From: Oscillospiraceae bacterium
GTDB taxonomy: Bacteria; Bacillota; Clostridia; Oscillospirales; Oscillospiraceae
Length of the DNA stretch: 64,000 nucleotides
Assembly (NCBI GenBank): GCA_020025575.1
Contig: JAHHRW010000001.1
Coordinates: forward strand, 1 to 64,000
Direction of reading: 5' to 3'
Shown: positions 18,319 to 27,297 of the stretch, piece by piece
Numbering within the stretch: position 1 is the stretch's first letter
How the letters are laid out: the number at the start of each line of letters is the position of its first letter
Made by a program: the position numbers and the translations under genes
Notes under the pieces: generated by a model
The model's input: only the letters and a program-made list of their open reading frames with translations
Told to the model about the DNA's origin: nothing
The model's database searches: none

Positions 18319-19137
18319 ATGAATGCAACTAAAATTAAAAAGTCTTTAATTACGCTGTTCTCAATTTTGCTTGCAATGGTTATGCTGGCACCCCTGATCT
18401 GGTTGATTGGTACAGCATTTTCAGAGCCTACGTTTAATATGACTTTCCTGCCGACCACAAAATTCACATTTGACAATATTAAATATGTTTGGAATGCAAT
18501 ACCCTTTAGTCAGTACTATATCAATACGTTGACGCTTGTTGTAGTTACGTTCTGCGTCCAATTTGTAACATCTACTATTGCAGCATATGCACTTGCGGTT
18601 ATAGATTTTAAAGGAAAGACACTGATATTTGCAGTGATCTTTATGCAGATCATTATTCCCAATGATGTTCTTATTACACCGAACTACATGACATTGTCTG
18701 ATATGGGACTCACCGATACGAAACTTGGTGTTATGTTACCGTTCTTTGGAAGTGCACTGGCTATTTTCCTGTTAAGACAACATTTTAAGAGTGTACCCAA
18801 GGCGCTTGCTGAAGCAGCGAGACTGGATGGTGCAACTACATGGCAGACAATTTGGCGCGTTTATATGCCGACTGCAAAACCTGCATATCTTTCCTTTGCG
18901 GTTATTTCTGTAAGTTATCATTGGAATAACTACCTCTGGCCACTGATCGTTACCAATTCTCCAAAGAATAGAACGTTAACTGTTGGTTTGGCTATTTTTG
19001 CAACATCCAAAGAAGCCAATATGCAGTGGGCAAATGTTTGTGCAGCTACTTTTATTATCATTCTACCGTTGCTGATTGCTTTCTTTATCTTGCAGAAACA
19101 GTTTATGGAGAGCTTTGTTGGGGCGGGTATCAAATAA
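18319..19137 (+). CDS. Orphan MalG-type carbohydrate ABC permease
   Basis: An intact 272-residue permease with six helices and the EAA loop ALAEAARLDGATTWQTIW. ATG 18319 follows AAGGGGGTAG. Neither a binding protein nor an intact partner permease is nearby, only a truncated one directly upstream. It is AT-richer than the permease at 13512 and only distantly similar to it. It is probably left over from a second sugar transporter. Confidence 0.85.
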   Translation: MNATKIKKSLITLFSILLAMVMLAPLIWLIGTAFSEPTFNMTFLPTTKFTFDNIKYVWNAIPFSQYYINTLTLVVVTFCVQFVTSTIAAYALAVIDFKGKTLIFAVIFMQIIIPNDVLITPNYMTLSDMGLTDTKLGVMLPFFGSALAIFLLRQHFKSVPKALAEAARLDGATTWQTIWRVYMPTAKPAYLSFAVISVSYHWNNYLWPLIVTNSPKNRTLTVGLAIFATSKEANMQWANVCAATFIIILPLLIAFFILQKQFMESFVGAGIK

Positions 19138-19463
19138 GGAACAGTTCAAAAAAGTACATCTCGTATAGAAAGTGGGAATATAGACGGATTGCTGAACTGG
19201 TTTAAGAACGGGAAAATTCACATCAATATCCTTTGGTAGACGCCTAAAGCAATTCGTCTATATCCCATATAAGACCCCTGCGCAAAGGCTGTTGTGCGGA
19301 AAACTGGCTTTTCGCATTTCAGCTTTTTGCCTTTTTATACAAGGACAGGGGCAAAGTTTCACCTGACTGGAATCAAATATTTATGGAACATAGCTCATTA
19401 TCTCTTAGTGTATCCGTGATTTGGTTGTTGGAACTTTTCAAAATGATTTAGGAGATGAAAATT
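19138..19463. other. Intergenic stretch with a long imperfect inverted repeat
   Basis: No gene is visible. Two arms, GGGAATATAGACGGATTGCT (19174-19193) and its near reverse complement (19248-19266), pair over about 19 bases with one bulge and one mismatch around a 54-base centre. This could be a large RNA hairpin or the remains of a small mobile element. Confidence 0.4.
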
Positions 19464-20144
19464 ATGAAATTAAGATTTCTTGGAAACGGCGCATGTTTTT
19501 ATCCTGATATGCACAATACAAGCGCATATTTTGTACATAAAGATAGTCTCATCCTTCTTGATTGCGGTGAGACAGTGTACGAAAGGCTGTTAAAAAGAGA
19601 AAATCTAAATGAATATAAGAATATTTATGTTATTCTGACACATCTGCACGCCGATCATGTAGGCAGCCTTGGCTCTTTGCTGTCATATTGCAGATGTATC
19701 TTAAAACGGAGGATTACGATTGTTCATCCGGAACGAACAGTATGTAAATTATTGCAACTGCTCGGCATTGATGATGATTTCTATTATTATATAGATAAAC
19801 TTACAGATGAAATCGAAGATCTTGCAGTTATTCCGTATAAGGTTTATCATGTGCCTAACATGAATTGTTACGGATACGAGATTGAGGGACCGGAAGGACA
19901 TATCTATTATAGTGGAGACAGTGCAGAACTCCCAAACGAGATATTGGGAAAATTTCTGTGTGGTGAGATAGAGAGGATATACCAAGATACCTCGACACAC
20001 AATTCAGCGAATCCTACCCATCTTTATGTGGGTAAACTTGAAACTGCGATACCTGAAAAAGAAAGATGCAGGGTTACGTGTATGCATCTGGACTGCGACT
20101 GCAGAAAAATGCTTCAGGAAAAAGGATTTCAAGTTGCAGAATAG
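19464..20144 (+). CDS. Metallo-beta-lactamase-fold hydrolase, RNase Z-like
   Basis: A 226-residue hydrolase. The metal motif THLHADHVG and later metal ligands (SGDSAE and the C-terminal MHLD) are visible, so the two-zinc site looks complete. It resembles the RNase Z/phosphodiesterase branch of the fold; the substrate is unknown. ATG 19464 is nine bases from AGGAG; the earlier ATG 19455 touches that site and is unlikely. The next gene follows 13 bases later. Confidence 0.8.
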   Translation: MKLRFLGNGACFYPDMHNTSAYFVHKDSLILLDCGETVYERLLKRENLNEYKNIYVILTHLHADHVGSLGSLLSYCRCILKRRITIVHPERTVCKLLQLLGIDDDFYYYIDKLTDEIEDLAVIPYKVYHVPNMNCYGYEIEGPEGHIYYSGDSAELPNEILGKFLCGEIERIYQDTSTHNSANPTHLYVGKLETAIPEKERCRVTCMHLDCDCRKMLQEKGFQVAE

Positions 20145-20157
20145 GGGAGATGCAATT

Positions 20158-20820
20158 ATGTTTCGTACGGACAGTTGGTTATGGCGTAAATTTTCTACAA
20201 TTGCGGATATTTCCATCCTGAGTATATAGTTTGTGGTATGCAGCATACCAGTATTTACACTTGGGGCATCTGTAGTAGCGCTATATACGGTTACCCTAAA
20301 GTTGTCAGAACATGAAGAAGGACATATCGTGCGTGATTTTTTTAAGGCATTCAGAGATAACTTTCGTCAGGCAACTGCAATCTGGGGTATTATGTTTGTG
20401 ATAGGTGTGGTACTTGGTGTTGACCTGTATGTTGTAAGAGGCAGCCAGGAAACGCCTGTTGTTATCTTAAATACCTTATTTTATATTTTCGGTTTTGTGT
20501 ATCTAATGATCTTTAGCTATGTATTTCCTCTGCAAAGTAAGTTTGAGAATAAGGTAAAAGATACGTTTAAAAACGCTCTTACGGTGGGGATTGGAAACTT
20601 GCTGCCGTGGACAGTATTGCTGATGGGCATGAACATGATTCCAGTTGCACTTCTCTTTTTGCCGTTACAACTGTTTCTATATTTGCTGCCACTGATTGTC
20701 GGCTTTCTATTTGGCACAATCGCATTTATAAACAGTAAAATGCTGAATTGTGTATTTCAGAAGTATATAGAGAAAATAGAGGGGTTGAAAGTAAACGAAA
20801 AATCAGTCCACGGATTGTAA
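20158..20820 (+). pseudogene. YesL-like DUF624 gene with in-frame amber codon
   Basis: From ATG 20158 (after AGGGGAGATG) the frame reads 23 codons, then TAG at 20227, then continues in the same frame for 196 codons to 20820. The parts join as a normal DUF624 protein: the pre-stop WLWRKFSTIADISILSI corresponds to the first helix and the post-stop VCSIPVFTLGASVVALYT to the family core. A GTG at 20233 could restart translation, but it lacks a ribosome binding site and would remove the first helix. It is most likely a recent nonsense mutation. Confidence 0.75.
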
Positions 20821-21162
20821 ATCAATGATCCCATGTCAAGATACTGGTCGGATATACGCCCAGATATAGGTAATATTGCTGCATCACACAGCGGTAGGAT
20901 GTTCTGGACTAAAGGGTTCCTTCCAGATGGCTTGAAGTTTGTTGCAGAAATCAGGACCCTTTTGACAATCATGTATCCAACGATGTGGTCATTATTCCTG
21001 AGTGAGTTCATACCTTGACATAAAAGAATCAGGGTGATATGATAACTTGTACTTAGATGAAAGGGGCAAAGATTCATGTATATGTATTACGTTTTCATGA
21101 TATTAGAAGAAGCTTTGTCCTGTATGCACACCGTAAACATACCATCAGCATGAGTGCATATT
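20821..21162. other. Noncoding stretch
   Basis: Nothing supported beyond short frames without ribosome binding sites or family resemblance. Confidence 0.5.
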
Positions 21163-21190
21163 AAGGCGCGGGCTTCGGCCTGCGCCTTTT
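21163..21190 (+). terminator. GC-rich hairpin with UUCG loop
   Basis: AAGGCGC and GCGCCTT enclose GGGC-TTCG-GCCT, giving an 11-bp stem capped by a stable UUCG tetraloop and followed by TTCTG. This fits a Rho-independent terminator with a weak tail. Confidence 0.55.
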
Positions 21191-21234
21191 CTGTGTTAGA
21201 TAGGGAATAGAGGTAAACAGATTAGTATAACCAG

Positions 21235-21398
21235 GCAATAAACCAATTGAACGAGGAAATTTTTGCGATTTATCTTCTGAACGCATACCATGGGCTTGGC
21301 TATGCAATGATGAATGTACCACCAATGCACGCTGGGTGCTGAGAGACAACGATAGAACCATTCGCTTTTATCAGCGTTATGGATTCCAATTTGAGTGA
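21235..21398 (+). pseudogene. GNAT acetyltransferase remnant
   Basis: A frame around 21250-21310 reads EEIFAIYLLNAYHGLGYAMM, which matches GNAT motif A (the EI-AIYLLPEYQGKGIG pattern). A different frame to TGA 21396 reads WVLRDNDRTIRFYQRYGFQFE, the typical GNAT C-terminal strand and helix. At least one frameshift and a deletion separate them, and no start is visible. It is a dead copy next to a live tandem GNAT gene. Confidence 0.65.
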
Positions 21399-21456
21399 GC
21401 CGAAAAGGTCTCCGCATACGAAACGGAATTGCGAGTGATTTGGAAAAGGGACAGAT

Positions 21457-22332
21457 ATGATGAATTATAAATTACGTGCAGCTAAAATGGCAGACCATGA
21501 TTTGATTTACGCGCTGAAATCGGAATCTATTCGTCCATATGTAGAAGAAATATGGGGATGGGATGAAGAATTTCAGAAAAAGGATTTTAATCGCGAATTT
21601 GAACTTCTCGAACATTTTCATGTTGTTGAAGTGAATGAGATATTTGCGGGGTTTGTACAGTGTTTTTCCCATGACAGATATATTGAAATTGCAGAAATAG
21701 ATTTGATTCCGCAGTTCCGTGGAATGGGTATTGGATCGGATATTTTCAAGAAAATGATGACAGAGGGAACACTCTGCCATAAAATAATCCGGGTTGGCTG
21801 CTTTCAGAAAAATCTGCGGGCACGCAACTTTTATCAGCGGTTAGGATTTGTTCAGTTTGAAGGAACGGATACCCATGCGCTACTTCAATATGAAGGATGT
21901 ACGATCATCCCCTATAACGAAAGGTATCGGGATGACATGATCTTCATGGTTCTGGAAGCCAAGAACGCTCTAGGCCGGACACCTCGATTGAATGAGGATT
22001 TGCTGGACATACAGGGACATTATCTGGATAGGGGAGATATGTTTTGGCTTGCACTGGATGCGAATGATCGCGTGATTGGCTGTATTGGCTTCAATTCCAT
22101 TCCTGGAACAACTGAAGTGACGCTCCATCGCCTGTATGTGAAATTCAATCGCAAGCGTCTGGGAATTGGAACCACCCTACTACAGACAGCTGAAGCGTAC
22201 ATCCGCAATCAAGGAAAAACCGCTGTCTATGTTCATTTAGGCGGAAAAGAATATTTTGAGTCTCACAGTTTTTATCCGAAACATGGATATGTGGAATACA
22301 AACCGTCTCTAATGAAAAAAATCTTAGATTGA
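21457..22332 (+). CDS. Tandem-domain GNAT N-acetyltransferase
   Basis: A 291-residue protein with two GNAT domains. Domain 1 (about 1-145) has the acetyl-CoA motif PQFRGMGIGSDIF and NLRARNFYQRLGF; domain 2 (about 150-290) has KFNRKRLGIGTTLL and a C-terminal FYPKHGYVEY. It transfers acetyl groups from acetyl-CoA to an unknown amine. The start is ATG 21457 or 21460 after AAAAGGGAC. Fusion of two GNAT domains is seen in some resistance and tRNA/protein acetyltransferases; the acceptor cannot be inferred. Confidence 0.82.
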   Translation: MMNYKLRAAKMADHDLIYALKSESIRPYVEEIWGWDEEFQKKDFNREFELLEHFHVVEVNEIFAGFVQCFSHDRYIEIAEIDLIPQFRGMGIGSDIFKKMMTEGTLCHKIIRVGCFQKNLRARNFYQRLGFVQFEGTDTHALLQYEGCTIIPYNERYRDDMIFMVLEAKNALGRTPRLNEDLLDIQGHYLDRGDMFWLALDANDRVIGCIGFNSIPGTTEVTLHRLYVKFNRKRLGIGTTLLQTAEAYIRNQGKTAVYVHLGGKEYFESHSFYPKHGYVEYKPSLMKKILD

Positions 22333-22392
22333 TTTCTTTTCATGGAACGTAATATAGGAAGGAGATAAAAAAGGCACAGTGTTTAATCCGGT

Positions 22393-22815
22393 GTGCGGAA
22401 ACATGTGATAATGAAACAAGTGCAGCAACTTCATGCTGGCTGGAGACCGGACATTTATAAGGAAACGGATACGGTGTACTCCAGAGATTACTTTGAACAT
22501 CTGGTCTTAGAAAGGCGCATTCTGGTAGCAGAGCAGGAAGATACCGTGTTAGGGCTCCTTTCTTTTTTATATCGACATGTGGAGTCTGATAAGCAGGTCA
22601 CAAGAGATGTAATCTTCATAGACGATCTGGCCGTGACAGAAGAATGCCGGGGGCAGGGGATTGGAACCCAACCTCTGAATCATGTGAAAGAAAAAGTTCA
22701 GGCAGAGCATCTGAATGGTCTGGAGCTGCAGGTAAACGCCCGCAACACTGCTGCGAGAAGGATGTATGAAAAGTTTGGGTTTACGGAAAAGTCCATCAAT
22801 TTGGAATTACTGTAA
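22393..22815 (+). pseudogene. GNAT acetyltransferase with damaged N terminus
   Basis: The frame carries a convincing GNAT domain: DLAVTEECRGQGIGTQPLNHV (motif A, with the usual Lys-Gln-Leu altered to Thr-Gln-Pro) and NARNTAARRMYEKFGF. Its only start is a GTG at 22393 without a ribosome binding site. AGGAAGGAG at 22358-22366 precedes a different frame reading KKAQCLIRCAETCDN, which looks like the missing N terminus; a frameshift near 22408 would join them. Function is probably lost. Confidence 0.6.
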
Positions 22816-23185
22816 AAGGAAAGAGCGCCATACTTGGTCATGCATCACGTGTGACTGGCCTCAAAGGGGTGGAACCGCAGGTTTACACACATGGAAAACT
22901 GTTTTATACGAATGTTATCTGGATGCCATCAGGAAGGTTTGTTCCAGCAGGAGCTGTTCGATATACACGGCGGAGGAAGCAGGCTTTCAAGCGGGAATGA
23001 GCGGCTGGGGTGAAGAACTGGTTTATGCCTGTGCCGTTCCAATTGTATCGGAGTAATTTGTTGGGGATATTTATCGTCAGATGATTCTTGTCACGGATAA
23101 CATAGAAAAGACCATTTTTTTACATCTCAGGGATTTGTGCAAATGCCTGAGTATGGTTGCTGTGGATTTATGAAGGCATAATAAA
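22816..23185 (+). other. Region of broken coding remnants
   Basis: Two overlapping frames between 22824 and 23056 have protein-like composition but neither has a start signal; one ends at TAA 23054. I do not recognise a family. Bases 23057-23185 show nothing further. Confidence 0.3.
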
Positions 23186-23221
23186 TCGAAAATCCCCGGA
23201 AACCGAAGTTCCCGGGGATTT
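23186..23221 (-). terminator. Terminator of the rplM-rpsI operon
   Basis: On the minus strand a 10-bp stem AAATCCCCGG/CCGGGGATTT (23190-23199 with 23212-23221) is followed by a short T run, 31 bases after the rpsI stop. Confidence 0.8.
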
Positions 23222-23251
23222 GATGCACTTTGGAGAAGTTCTTGAGATGGA

Positions 23252-23656
23252 TTATCTCTTGGAGAACTGAGGTGCACGACGTGCAGCCTTCAGGCCGTAC
23301 TTCTTTCTTTCCTTCATTCTGGGGTCGCGGGTCAGGAAACCAGCAGCCTTCAGAGTGGGACGGTACTCTGCATTAGCAGTCAGCAGAGCGCGGGAAATGC
23401 CGTGACGGATAGCACCAGCCTGACCGGTAACGCCGCCGCCGCAAACGTTGACAACAACATCAACCTTGCCCAGCATGTCAGTGGAAACCAGGGGCTGACG
23501 AACGATCAGCTTCAGGGTGTCCAGACCAAAGTAGTTATCGATATCACGACCGTTGATGGTGATAGCGCCAGTGCCGTTCTCATATACACGAACACGAGCG
23601 ACGCTGGACTTACGGCGACCGGTGCCGTAGAAATACTTCTTCTTGCTCTCGTACAT
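23252..23656 (-). CDS. rpsI: 30S ribosomal protein S9
   Basis: The 134-residue protein contains the S9 signature GGGVTGQAGAIRHGISRAL and ends with the conserved AARRAPQFSKR tail that reaches the decoding site. An N-terminal KKKYFYGTGRRKSSVARVR is typical. It lies 15 bases downstream of rplM, the universal L13-S9 pair, with GGAGGT before the ATG. Confidence 0.98.
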   Translation of the reverse strand: MYESKKKYFYGTGRRKSSVARVRVYENGTGAITINGRDIDNYFGLDTLKLIVRQPLVSTDMLGKVDVVVNVCGGGVTGQAGAIRHGISRALLTANAEYRPTLKAAGFLTRDPRMKERKKYGLKAARRAPQFSKR

Positions 23657-23671
23657 TATTTATACCTCCAA

Positions 23672-24103
23672 TTAGTCCAGGGTCCAAGCTTCGGGCTTCT
23701 GGGCAGCGTGGGGATGCTCGTCACCCTTGTACAGGTGCAGGCGACCCATGCAGTTACGGCCCAGGGTGTTCTTGGGCAGCATGCCCTTAACAGCGACTTC
23801 CATAGCGTAGTCGGAACGGTTTTCCATCATAACGCGAGCCTTGGTCTCCTTCAGGCCGCCGATCCAACCGGAAACGCGGTAGTACATCTTCTGCTCTGCC
23901 TTCTTGCCGGTCAGAACAGCCTTGTCAGTGTTGATGATGATTACGTAATCGCCGCAATCAACGTTGGGGGTGAAATCAGTCTTGTGCTTGCCACGCAGCA
24001 GGTTAGCAGCGATGACAGCGGTGCGGCCCAGGGGCTTTCCGGCAGCATCGATGACATACCACTTGCGCTGCAGGGTCTCCTTCTTGGCTAAAGTACTAGT
24101 CAT
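23672..24103 (-). CDS. rplM: 50S ribosomal protein L13
   Basis: A 143-residue L13 with WYVIDAAGKPLGR, DYVIIINTDK and the signature GMLPKNTLGR followed by LHLYKGDEHPH. ATG 24103 has CGGAGGAA upstream; an in-frame extension to 24139 has no signal. First gene of the L13-S9 operon. Confidence 0.98.
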   Translation of the reverse strand: MTSTLAKKETLQRKWYVIDAAGKPLGRTAVIAANLLRGKHKTDFTPNVDCGDYVIIINTDKAVLTGKKAEQKMYYRVSGWIGGLKETKARVMMENRSDYAMEVAVKGMLPKNTLGRNCMGRLHLYKGDEHPHAAQKPEAWTLD

Positions 24104-24209
24104 TATAAGTTCCTCCGATAGGTTAAAATATTTTGACAAATTCGGTCGTTCAGAGTAAAATATCTCTCGAACGCTAGACTTTTATATCATACCCAAAATG
24201 AAATGTCAA
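24104..24209 (-). promoter_or_regulatory. rplM promoter and leader
   Basis: On the minus strand TTGACA (24204-24209) and TATAAA (24181-24186) are 17 bases apart with an extended TG before the -10. The 80-base leader holds a hairpin GTTCGAGAG/CTCTGAAC (about 24150-24175), in the place where Firmicutes carry the L13 autoregulatory leader. I cannot confirm a match to that RNA family by eye. Confidence 0.65.
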
Positions 24210-24328
24210 CGACTTTTTGATTTGTTTTTATGTAATACTATATAAACTATTGTATTCTCGTAAATGCTCTTAAATGCTCGTATTTCCTAAATTTCAATTT
24301 TTGGGGAAAATAAGGAGAAAATACAACA

Positions 24329-25069
24329 ATGCAAAAACTTATGGGCCTGCTTCGGCGATGTGTAGAGGATTATGGAATGATTGAAGAAGGTGATAAAATT
24401 GCTGTTGGCGTGTCCGGCGGCAAGGATTCCCTTGTGCTGTTAAAGCTAATGGCAGGTCTTCGAAAGTATCATAATAAGCCATTTGAATTAGAGGCAATTA
24501 CCATCGACATGGGACTGGGAATGGACTATTCTGGGATTCAGAAAATGTGTGACGAACTGAATGTTCCGTATACGATAGTAAAAACGGAAATCGGTCCGAT
24601 TATTTTTGACTACCGGAAAGAGAAAAATCCCTGTTCTATGTGTTCAAAAATGCGAAGAGGTGCGCTGAACCAGACTTTGAAGGATCGTGGCCTGAATAAA
24701 CTTGCGCTGGGACACCATTATGATGATGCAGTTGAAACCTTCGTGATGAGTCTGTTGTATGAAGGAAGAATCAGCTGTTTTCAGCCGGTGACAAATCTGG
24801 ATCGCATGGGCGTGGTTCAAATTCGTCCGATGCTGTACCTATCTGAGAAAACGGTAGATCATTTTGCAAAGCGTATGGAACTGCCGGTTTTAGCCAATCG
24901 CTGCCCTGTGGACAAGCATACGAAGCGAGAAGAAATTAAGGATTTGGTCTATGAATTGTCCGGTCGCTATCCGGATTTCAAAAATCGGGTTTTTGGAGCT
25001 ATGCAGCGCTATCCATTGGCGGAGTGGGCACCAAAGGGAAGGTACAAGCCTCCGAAAATCGAGGGATGA
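24329..25069 (+). CDS. TtcA-family tRNA thiolation protein
   Basis: A 246-residue PP-loop ATPase. The ATP-binding loop is VSGGKDSLVLL; a CSMCSKMRRGAL motif holds the CxxC cysteines, and GHHYDDAVETF follows. These mark the TtcA/TtuA group, which adds sulphur to tRNA bases (2-thiocytidine 32 in TtcA) using an iron-sulphur cluster. AAGGAG precedes the ATG. It is divergent from rplM. Confidence 0.88.
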   Translation: MQKLMGLLRRCVEDYGMIEEGDKIAVGVSGGKDSLVLLKLMAGLRKYHNKPFELEAITIDMGLGMDYSGIQKMCDELNVPYTIVKTEIGPIIFDYRKEKNPCSMCSKMRRGALNQTLKDRGLNKLALGHHYDDAVETFVMSLLYEGRISCFQPVTNLDRMGVVQIRPMLYLSEKTVDHFAKRMELPVLANRCPVDKHTKREEIKDLVYELSGRYPDFKNRVFGAMQRYPLAEWAPKGRYKPPKIEG

Positions 25070-25124
25070 ACTGAATAAAATCGCCCCTTTCTGGCTATGA
25101 TTTGGCAGAAGGAGGCGGTTTTCT

Positions 25125-25382
25125 ATGGTGAAAGGAAACTCCAAACAGGTAATCGTGGTGCACTCACCAGATCAGGAATTGTTTGAACAGGCAATCTTTA
25201 TTTTGAAAGATGATGCAGTCGGAAAAGATGGGATCACGGATGAGGCGCTGTTAAAAGAAGCAAAGCATTTTATTCGGGAGCCAGTCAGGAAAAAGGCCAA
25301 GTGGTTTCATGCCGGACCTGTATGGGCTTGCGGTGGCGCTGTCATGACGGGGCTTGTCTGGCTGATGACAATTATTTGGTGA
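25125..25382 (+). CDS. Small protein with C-terminal membrane helix
   Basis: An 85-residue protein with GAAGGAGG eight bases before the ATG. An acidic helical region is followed by one hydrophobic segment near the C terminus (about residues 65-84). The family is not recognised by name. It lies between the TtcA-like gene and dusB. Confidence 0.65.
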   Translation: MVKGNSKQVIVVHSPDQELFEQAIFILKDDAVGKDGITDEALLKEAKHFIREPVRKKAKWFHAGPVWACGGAVMTGLVWLMTIIW

Positions 25383-25383
25383 C

Positions 25384-25412
25384 TTGCGAATAGGCTCGAT
25401 TTATGTTACAAT
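25384..25412 (+). promoter_or_regulatory. dusB promoter
   Basis: TTGCGA (25384-25389) and TACAAT (25407-25412) are spaced by 17 bases, 25 bases upstream of the dusB start. Confidence 0.55.
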
Positions 25413-25436
25413 GTGCCCGATTAGGAGGCGATATGT

Positions 25437-26402
25437 ATGCAGATCGGGTCTTTGCGAGTCCCCGGTATGGTTGCTTTGGCACCAATGGCTGGTGTGACGG
25501 ATCTGGCGTTTCGTACGGTTTGTGCGGATCTTGGCGCCAGTATGACCGTAACGGAAATGGTATCTTCCAGAGCTTTGGTGTACCAGGATAAAAAGAGCAG
25601 GGCACTGCTCAAACGAAACAATAATAGTATCTGCGGTGCGCAGATTTTCGGAAATGATCCGGCAATCATGGCTGAAGCAGCGGTGATGGCGGCGGAGATC
25701 TCCGGTTGTGACTTTATTGATATCAACATGGGCTGTCCCATGCCAAAGATTGCCAATAATGGTGACGGCAGCGGATTGCTGAGGACTCCGGAATTGGCGG
25801 GTCAAATCACCCGTGCTGTCAGCGATGCGCTGAAGATTCCGGTGACGGTGAAATGCCGCCTGGGTTGGGACAAGGGCAGTATCAATGTGGAGTCATTCGC
25901 TAAACGAATGGAAGATAACGGTGCAGCGGCATTGACCGTTCATGGCAGAACACGAAGCATGCTCTATACAGGTGTTGCGGACTGGGACACCATTGGCAAG
26001 GTGAAACGCCAGCTTTCTATTCCTCTGATTGCCAATGGCGATATTGTGGATGGGCCGAAGGCAGTGGAGTGCCTTCGCAGAACCGGGGCGGATTATTTGA
26101 TGGTTGGAAGGGCCAGCTTTGGAGATCCATGGCTCTTTGGTCAGATCAATGATGCGCTGGAAGGAAAAGAACCACGCCAGAGACCCTGTCTGGCGGAACG
26201 TATGGAGATTGCTCGCAAGCAAATTCTCATCGCCCAGGCGGATAAAGGTGAGCACATTGCCTCGCTGGAGGCGAGAAAGCATCTTGCATGGTATCTGCGT
26301 GGAGTGGCTTATGCAAGCTACTATAAAGAAAAGATTTCCGGTATTTCTTCCGTCGATCAGGCGATGGAGATCATTGATGGAATTAAGAGAGATCTAAAAT
26401 GA
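25437..26402 (+). CDS. dusB: tRNA-dihydrouridine synthase
   Basis: A flavoenzyme that reduces uridine to dihydrouridine in tRNA. The 321-residue protein has the TIM-barrel start LAPMAGVTDLAFR, the catalytic cysteine in INMGCPMPK, the phosphate site IANGDI and VGRASFGDPW, and a C-terminal helical tRNA-binding domain. ATG 25437 is eight bases after AGGAGG. Confidence 0.95.
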   Translation: MQIGSLRVPGMVALAPMAGVTDLAFRTVCADLGASMTVTEMVSSRALVYQDKKSRALLKRNNNSICGAQIFGNDPAIMAEAAVMAAEISGCDFIDINMGCPMPKIANNGDGSGLLRTPELAGQITRAVSDALKIPVTVKCRLGWDKGSINVESFAKRMEDNGAAALTVHGRTRSMLYTGVADWDTIGKVKRQLSIPLIANGDIVDGPKAVECLRRTGADYLMVGRASFGDPWLFGQINDALEGKEPRQRPCLAERMEIARKQILIAQADKGEHIASLEARKHLAWYLRGVAYASYYKEKISGISSVDQAMEIIDGIKRDLK

Positions 26403-26414
26403 TATCATAATTTC

Positions 26415-26447
26415 AGCCCCTATTGTATGAGTGATACAATAGGGGCT
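26415..26447. terminator. Hairpin between convergent dusB and znuB
   Basis: A perfect 14-bp stem (26415-26428 with 26434-26447, AGCCCCTATTGTAT arm) sits between two gene 3' ends and probably stops transcription from both sides, although T runs are weak. Confidence 0.65.
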
Positions 26448-26459
26448 CGTTGTATTGAT

Positions 26460-27296
26460 TTATGCGACTTTCTTACGAAGTGCGAAGGAAACGCCGAAAA
26501 TCAGTGCCAGAATTAGGCTGATCGCCGCTCCGGTGGATGTACCGAGATAGTAGGATACCACCAATCCCGTGATGGATGCAGCTAAGGCGTACAGAATGGA
26601 TAGAAGATGATATTGTTTCAGGTTCCGGGATACATTCCTTGCCGCTGCTGCGGGGAGCACCAGAAGAGAATTGAGCATGAGCAGTCCGACCCAGTTGATT
26701 GCCAGCGTAACAACCACTGCGATGGCCACAGTAAAGCAGGTTTGCATGGATTCTACTTTGATTCCACGGGAAGATGCCAGTTGCGGATGGATCGATGCCA
26801 GTGTCAACTGGTTCATCCTCAGAAACCAGAAGAGAATGACACCGGCCAGTACCAGCAGCAACAGGCCAATTTCTGACGGTGTTACGGAAAGTACATCGCC
26901 AATGAGATATTTATTGTATTTGGTAAAACTGCCACCGCCTAAAGTGGCAATGAAAATGCCGAGTGCAACAGCTGTGCTGGAAAATACGCCAATCAGGGTA
27001 TCGGCGGCCTGGTTAGAATGACTTCTGACATAGCTGAACAACAGCGCAAATGCCACAGAGAATGCAACAGCGACAGGGGTGGGAGCCAAACCGCAGATGC
27101 AGCCAATGGCGATTCCAGTAAAAGCAGAATGTCCCAATGCGTCAGAGAAAAAGCTCATCCGGCCCGTAACGATCATCGTGGACATGAGGCCGAACAGGGG
27201 AGCCATGAAAAGCAATGCCAAAAGGGCATTCTTCATAAAATCCCAGTGTAACATTTCAAATGGAAGTAAATCACAAAAGGCGTACCATATTTGCAT
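26460..27296 (-). CDS. znuB: Zinc ABC transporter permease
   Basis: A 278-residue ABC-3 family permease with about eight hydrophobic helices, including the family stretch DALGHSAFTGIAIG and NWVGLLMLNSLLVLPAAAAR. It forms the channel with the ATPase encoded directly upstream (one base gap). Family members carry zinc or manganese; the His-rich binding protein of this operon points to zinc. Confidence 0.9.
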   Translation of the reverse strand: MQIWYAFCDLLPFEMLHWDFMKNALLALLFMAPLFGLMSTMIVTGRMSFFSDALGHSAFTGIAIGCICGLAPTPVAVAFSVAFALLFSYVRSHSNQAADTLIGVFSSTAVALGIFIATLGGGSFTKYNKYLIGDVLSVTPSEIGLLLLVLAGVILFWFLRMNQLTLASIHPQLASSRGIKVESMQTCFTVAIAVVVTLAINWVGLLMLNSLLVLPAAAARNVSRNLKQYHLLSILYALAASITGLVVSYYLGTSTGAAISLILALIFGVSFALRKKVA

Positions 27297-27297
27297 A

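Noticed and set aside
20833..21018. 61-codon frame after the YesL-like pseudogene
   Set aside because: No ribosome binding site and no family resemblance; Trp/Ile-rich noncoding-like composition.
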